Position numbers and translations under genes: made by a program. A stretch of DNA of 64,000 bases, taken from positions 65,186 through 129,185 of the forward strand of contig JAKLEB010000001.1 of NCBI GenBank assembly GCA_022711765.1, read 5' to 3'. The DNA is from Candidatus Krumholzibacteriota bacterium. GTDB taxonomy: Bacteria > Krumholzibacteriota > Krumholzibacteriia > LZORAL124-64-63. Shown here in pieces: positions 61,728 to 64,000 of the stretch (the first letter of the stretch is position 1; each line of letters starts with the position of its first letter). The notes beneath the pieces were generated by a model. That model was not told the origin of the DNA. It did no database searches and saw nothing but the letters and a program-made list of their open reading frames with translations.

Positions 61728-62813
61728 GTGGACTCCGATTCCTGGTCGCTGCTGCTTCACGGTGAGACTCCGCCGGCGATCGAGCGCGACGGTCCGTTCG
61801 CGACCTTGCCGGCGGCGAGCGTCCCGCTCGCGCTCTGCGATGAAGCGGGACGCCTCGTCCGCTGGACCGAGGCGCTTGCCGAACTTCTCGGCGAGGCGAA
61901 CCTCCGCGCCGGCGACGCGATCGACGACGTGCTGGCGCGCGCCGGTGCCCGGGAGGGACAGGGCGGGCTGCGCGCCGCCGGCGGCGCGTCCCGGGACGTC
62001 CGACTGGGCACCGGCCGGACGGTGCGCGTGCGGTCCTGTGCGACCAGGCGGGGCGGTTGCGTCCACGTGTTCCGTCTTTTGCCGCAGCCCGTGGATCGCG
62101 GCTGCCGCCGGGAGGAGCTGCAGTCGCTGGTCGCGCATGAGCTCCGGTCGCCGCTCGCGGTGATCCAAGGCTACGCGGGGCTGCTCGCGACGGGTCAGCC
62201 CGGTCCCCTCAACCAGGCGCAGCGGGAGTTCCTCGGCGGCATCGAGTCGCAGGTCGCCGAGCTCGTCCGCCGGCTCGACTGCGCCCTGGACCTCCAGCGC
62301 CTCGACGCGGGCACCCTGATCCTGCGCCCGGAGGCGGTGGCGATCGGCGAGCTCGCGGCGCGGGTGCTGGCGGATCACCGCCGCAACGCCGACGCCCGGC
62401 ACGTGCGACTGGGATTGCAGGTGCAGCCCGAGGACCTGACGGCGCGCGCCGATCCGGAGCGCCTGCGACTGGTCCTCGACTCCCTGGTCGCGCGCGCGAT
62501 CCAGGCGAGCCCGGTCGGCGGGTGGGTGCGTTGCGAGGCGGTCGCGGCGGAGAGGTTCGCCGCCATCGCCGTCGCGGACGGCGGACCGGCACTCGCGACC
62601 GGCGACGAGGAGCGCCTCTTCGAGCCGGCGGGCGGGCGCGACGCGCCTGGCCGGGTCGCGGGAACGAGCATCGGTCTGGTGGTGAGCCGGCTGCTCGTCG
62701 AGCGGCTTGGCGGCACGGTCTCCGCCCGGGGGGATTCCGGAGTCGGCACGACGATCGTCGTGCGCCTGCCGCGGGCCGAGCGACCCGGCGATCGCGCCGG
62801 CGAGCCCGCCTGA
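61728..62813 (+). CDS. Sensor kinase with a degenerate ATP-binding site
   Basis: This 361-residue soluble protein has a PAS-like N-terminus (about 25-115), a HisKA domain with acceptor His in LVAHELRSPLAVIQGY near 132, and an HATPase-like C-terminus. The N-box, usually NLLxNA, reads SLVARA, so both magnesium/ATP Asn are gone; the G1 box is DGGPALA, with the second Gly replaced, and the G2 box is GTSIGL. It may therefore bind ATP poorly and act as a phospho-acceptor partner. It has no membrane segment. GTG 61728 is used, with weak GGAA upstream. Confidence 0.82.
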   Translation: MDSDSWSLLLHGETPPAIERDGPFATLPAASVPLALCDEAGRLVRWTEALAELLGEANLRAGDAIDDVLARAGAREGQGGLRAAGGASRDVRLGTGRTVRVRSCATRRGGCVHVFRLLPQPVDRGCRREELQSLVAHELRSPLAVIQGYAGLLATGQPGPLNQAQREFLGGIESQVAELVRRLDCALDLQRLDAGTLILRPEAVAIGELAARVLADHRRNADARHVRLGLQVQPEDLTARADPERLRLVLDSLVARAIQASPVGGWVRCEAVAAERFAAIAVADGGPALATGDEERLFEPAGGRDAPGRVAGTSIGLVVSRLLVERLGGTVSARGDSGVGTTIVVRLPRAERPGDRAGEPA

Positions 62814-63060
62814 GAATCACCCACCGCTGCCCGTGGGCTGGACACCGGACCGGCGATTCGCCGCCGTCCCGTCGGGCGGCAGGCCGTTGATTCGACCCGA
62901 AATCGCCGCCGTAATCCATTGATGAAAATACCGTTGGAGAGTCGGATCCGGGACGCCGTGCGGGCCGGAGCGCGCACAGCCCCGCGGACCGCCGGGGCAC
63001 GGACCTTGCGCCCGTCCCGGCGCAAGGTGTCTCCGTGTCTCGAGTCACGGGAGGTGCGGC

Positions 63061-63798
63061 GTGCTCCGCAACCTGCAGACGGCCCGGCAGGCCATGCTCT
63101 TCGAACAGGCGCGGATCGACGCCCTGGCCAACAACCTGGCCAACGCGGCGACGACCGGTTTCCGGCAGGTGCTCACGCGGGTGACCGAGCAAGCCGCAAC
63201 CGGCCAGGCCGGCAAGCCGGCGGCTCGCGGCGGCGAGGCGGATCTCGTGATGTCCCAGATCGTGGATCCGCGGGCCGGACAGTTGCAGACGACCGGTCGC
63301 GGCACGGACCTCGCCCTGTCCGGCCGCGGCTTCTTCGCCGTCCGGGACGAGGAGGGCAACGACTTCTACACCCGCGACGGCGCGTTCCGGATCGACGACA
63401 CGGGCCGGCTCGTGACGGCGCGCGGCCTGGCGGTCCAGGGGTCGAGCGGTCCGATCCAGGCGACCGGCGGCGTGATCGCGGTCGACGCGGAGGGCAACGT
63501 GAGCGTGGACGGGGCCGCGCGCGGCCGGCTGCGCCTCGTCGACTTCGCGGCGCCGGAGAGGCTCCAGCACCGGGGTGACGGGATGCTCGTCGCCAACCCC
63601 GAAGACGCGCCGGTCGAGATCGCGGCCGGCGAGATCACGGTCCTGCAGGGCTACCTCGAGGACAGCAATGTCGATCCCGTCCAGACGCTGGTCGACATGA
63701 TCGCTGCGCAGCGCGCGTTCGAGATCGAGACCAAGGTCCTGCAGGCGAGCGACGAGATGCTGGCCAAGAGCGTGAATACGCTCGGGCGCAACGGTTGA
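63061..63798 (+). CDS. flgF: Flagellar proximal rod protein FlgF
   Basis: FlgF is a proximal rod subunit. The 245-residue protein has the axial-protein N-terminus (NLQTARQAMLFEQARIDALANNLANAATTGF), a central FlgE/F/G domain with GRGFFAVRD and DFYTRDGAFRIDDTGRLV, and the C-terminal helix DPVQTLVDMIAAQRAFEIETKVLQASDEML. GTG at 63061 follows GGGAGG. It precedes flgG by 30 bases, the usual order. Confidence 0.94.
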   Translation: MLRNLQTARQAMLFEQARIDALANNLANAATTGFRQVLTRVTEQAATGQAGKPAARGGEADLVMSQIVDPRAGQLQTTGRGTDLALSGRGFFAVRDEEGNDFYTRDGAFRIDDTGRLVTARGLAVQGSSGPIQATGGVIAVDAEGNVSVDGAARGRLRLVDFAAPERLQHRGDGMLVANPEDAPVEIAAGEITVLQGYLEDSNVDPVQTLVDMIAAQRAFEIETKVLQASDEMLAKSVNTLGRNG

Positions 63799-63828
63799 CG
63801 GCGTGAGCCGGAAACGGGGTGATGACGG

Positions 63829-64000
63829 ATGATGCGAGCGATGGGCACGGCGGCGTCCGGCATGAAGGCCATGCAGCTGCAGATCGACGCGATCTCCAAC
63901 AACCTGGCCAACGTGAACACGACGGGCTTCAAGAAGAACACGATGCAGTTCCAGGATCTGCTCTACGAGTCCGTGGTCCCCGGCGGCCAGGTCCGCTCGA
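63829..64000 (+). CDS. flgG: Flagellar distal rod protein FlgG, 3'-truncated by the window end
   Basis: Only 57 codons are present. The N-terminus is diagnostic of Flg[19 protein letters not shown], then [19 protein letters not shown] and FQDLLYESV. The start may be the first or second of two adjacent ATG codons (63829 or 63832), with GGGGTGATGACGG upstream. The rest lies outside the window; further flagellar genes are expected. Confidence 0.93.
   Translation, partial: MMRAMGTAASGMKAMQLQIDAISNNLANVNTTGFKKNTMQFQDLLYESVVPGGQVRS

Overview
The window is a continuous stretch of high-GC chromosome from a diderm (Gram-negative-type), flagellated bacterium, densely packed with housekeeping genes that often overlap by ATGA/GTGA. 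It has a Lol/Bam/Lpx/Tol-Pal envelope, a bifunctional LpxC-FabZ fusion, bacillithiol genes (bshC-bshB1-bshA), an McsA-McsB-ClpC set, and an exported enzyme with a C-terminal FlgD-like/type-9-style sorting domain. That combination suggests a member of the FCB superphylum or a relative such as the Krumholzibacteriota/Eisenbacteria-type lineages. This placement is an inference from gene content. No rRNA or marker phylogeny is available here. There is no CRISPR array, prophage, IS element or rRNA operon.

Layout. 1-6.4 kb: end of efp, accB, a pilT-like ATPase ending in a strong terminator, accC, ftsK. 6.4-14.7 kb: rimO, an unknown exported protein, bamD, nadD, polA, coaE, and prfB with its programmed +1 frameshift. 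14.7-22.6 kb: lysS, lolC/E, lolD, mcsA, mcsB, clpC. 22.7-32 kb: bamA, ompH/skp, lpxD, lpxC-fabZ, lpxA, lpxB, a DUF374 acyltransferase, lpxK; this is one outer-membrane and lipid A biogenesis block. 32-39.3 kb: a minus-strand lipoprotein under a near-consensus sigma-28 promoter, then nadB, a SAM methyltransferase, bshC, bshB1, bshA and a Minf_1886-family gene. 39.5-44 kb: complete tolQ-tolR-tolA-tolB-pal-cpoB. 44.2-51.3 kb: pruA, divergent tRNA-Leu and tRNA-Ala, and on the minus strand a neurotransmitter:sodium-type symporter, a Cys-rich lipoprotein, a DinB-fold protein and an MIO-type ammonia-lyase/aminomutase whose cofactor triad is Ala-Cys-Gly.

51.5-58.4 kb is accessory/regulatory: a TVP38 membrane protein coupled to a PRiA4_ORF3 protein, an HDOD protein, a NarL-type PAS histidine kinase, an EamA transporter, and a secreted peptidylarginine-deiminase-like protein. 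58.5-64 kb leads into a flagellar locus: an 83-residue rod-like miniature protein with a sigma-28-like promoter, a GlmU-like protein, an HU/IHF protein behind an A/T-rich upstream element, a 29-residue basic protein of the AURKAIP1/COX24 (bS22/mS38) type, a PilZ protein, a degenerate histidine kinase, flgF, and the start of flgG.

The points most worth following up are the three sigma-28-type promoters with identical spacing, the bacillithiol operon with its coupled methyltransferase, the McsAB-ClpC arginine-kinase set in a diderm, the Ala-Cys-Gly MIO enzyme, the secreted arginine deiminase, and the miniature rod protein.
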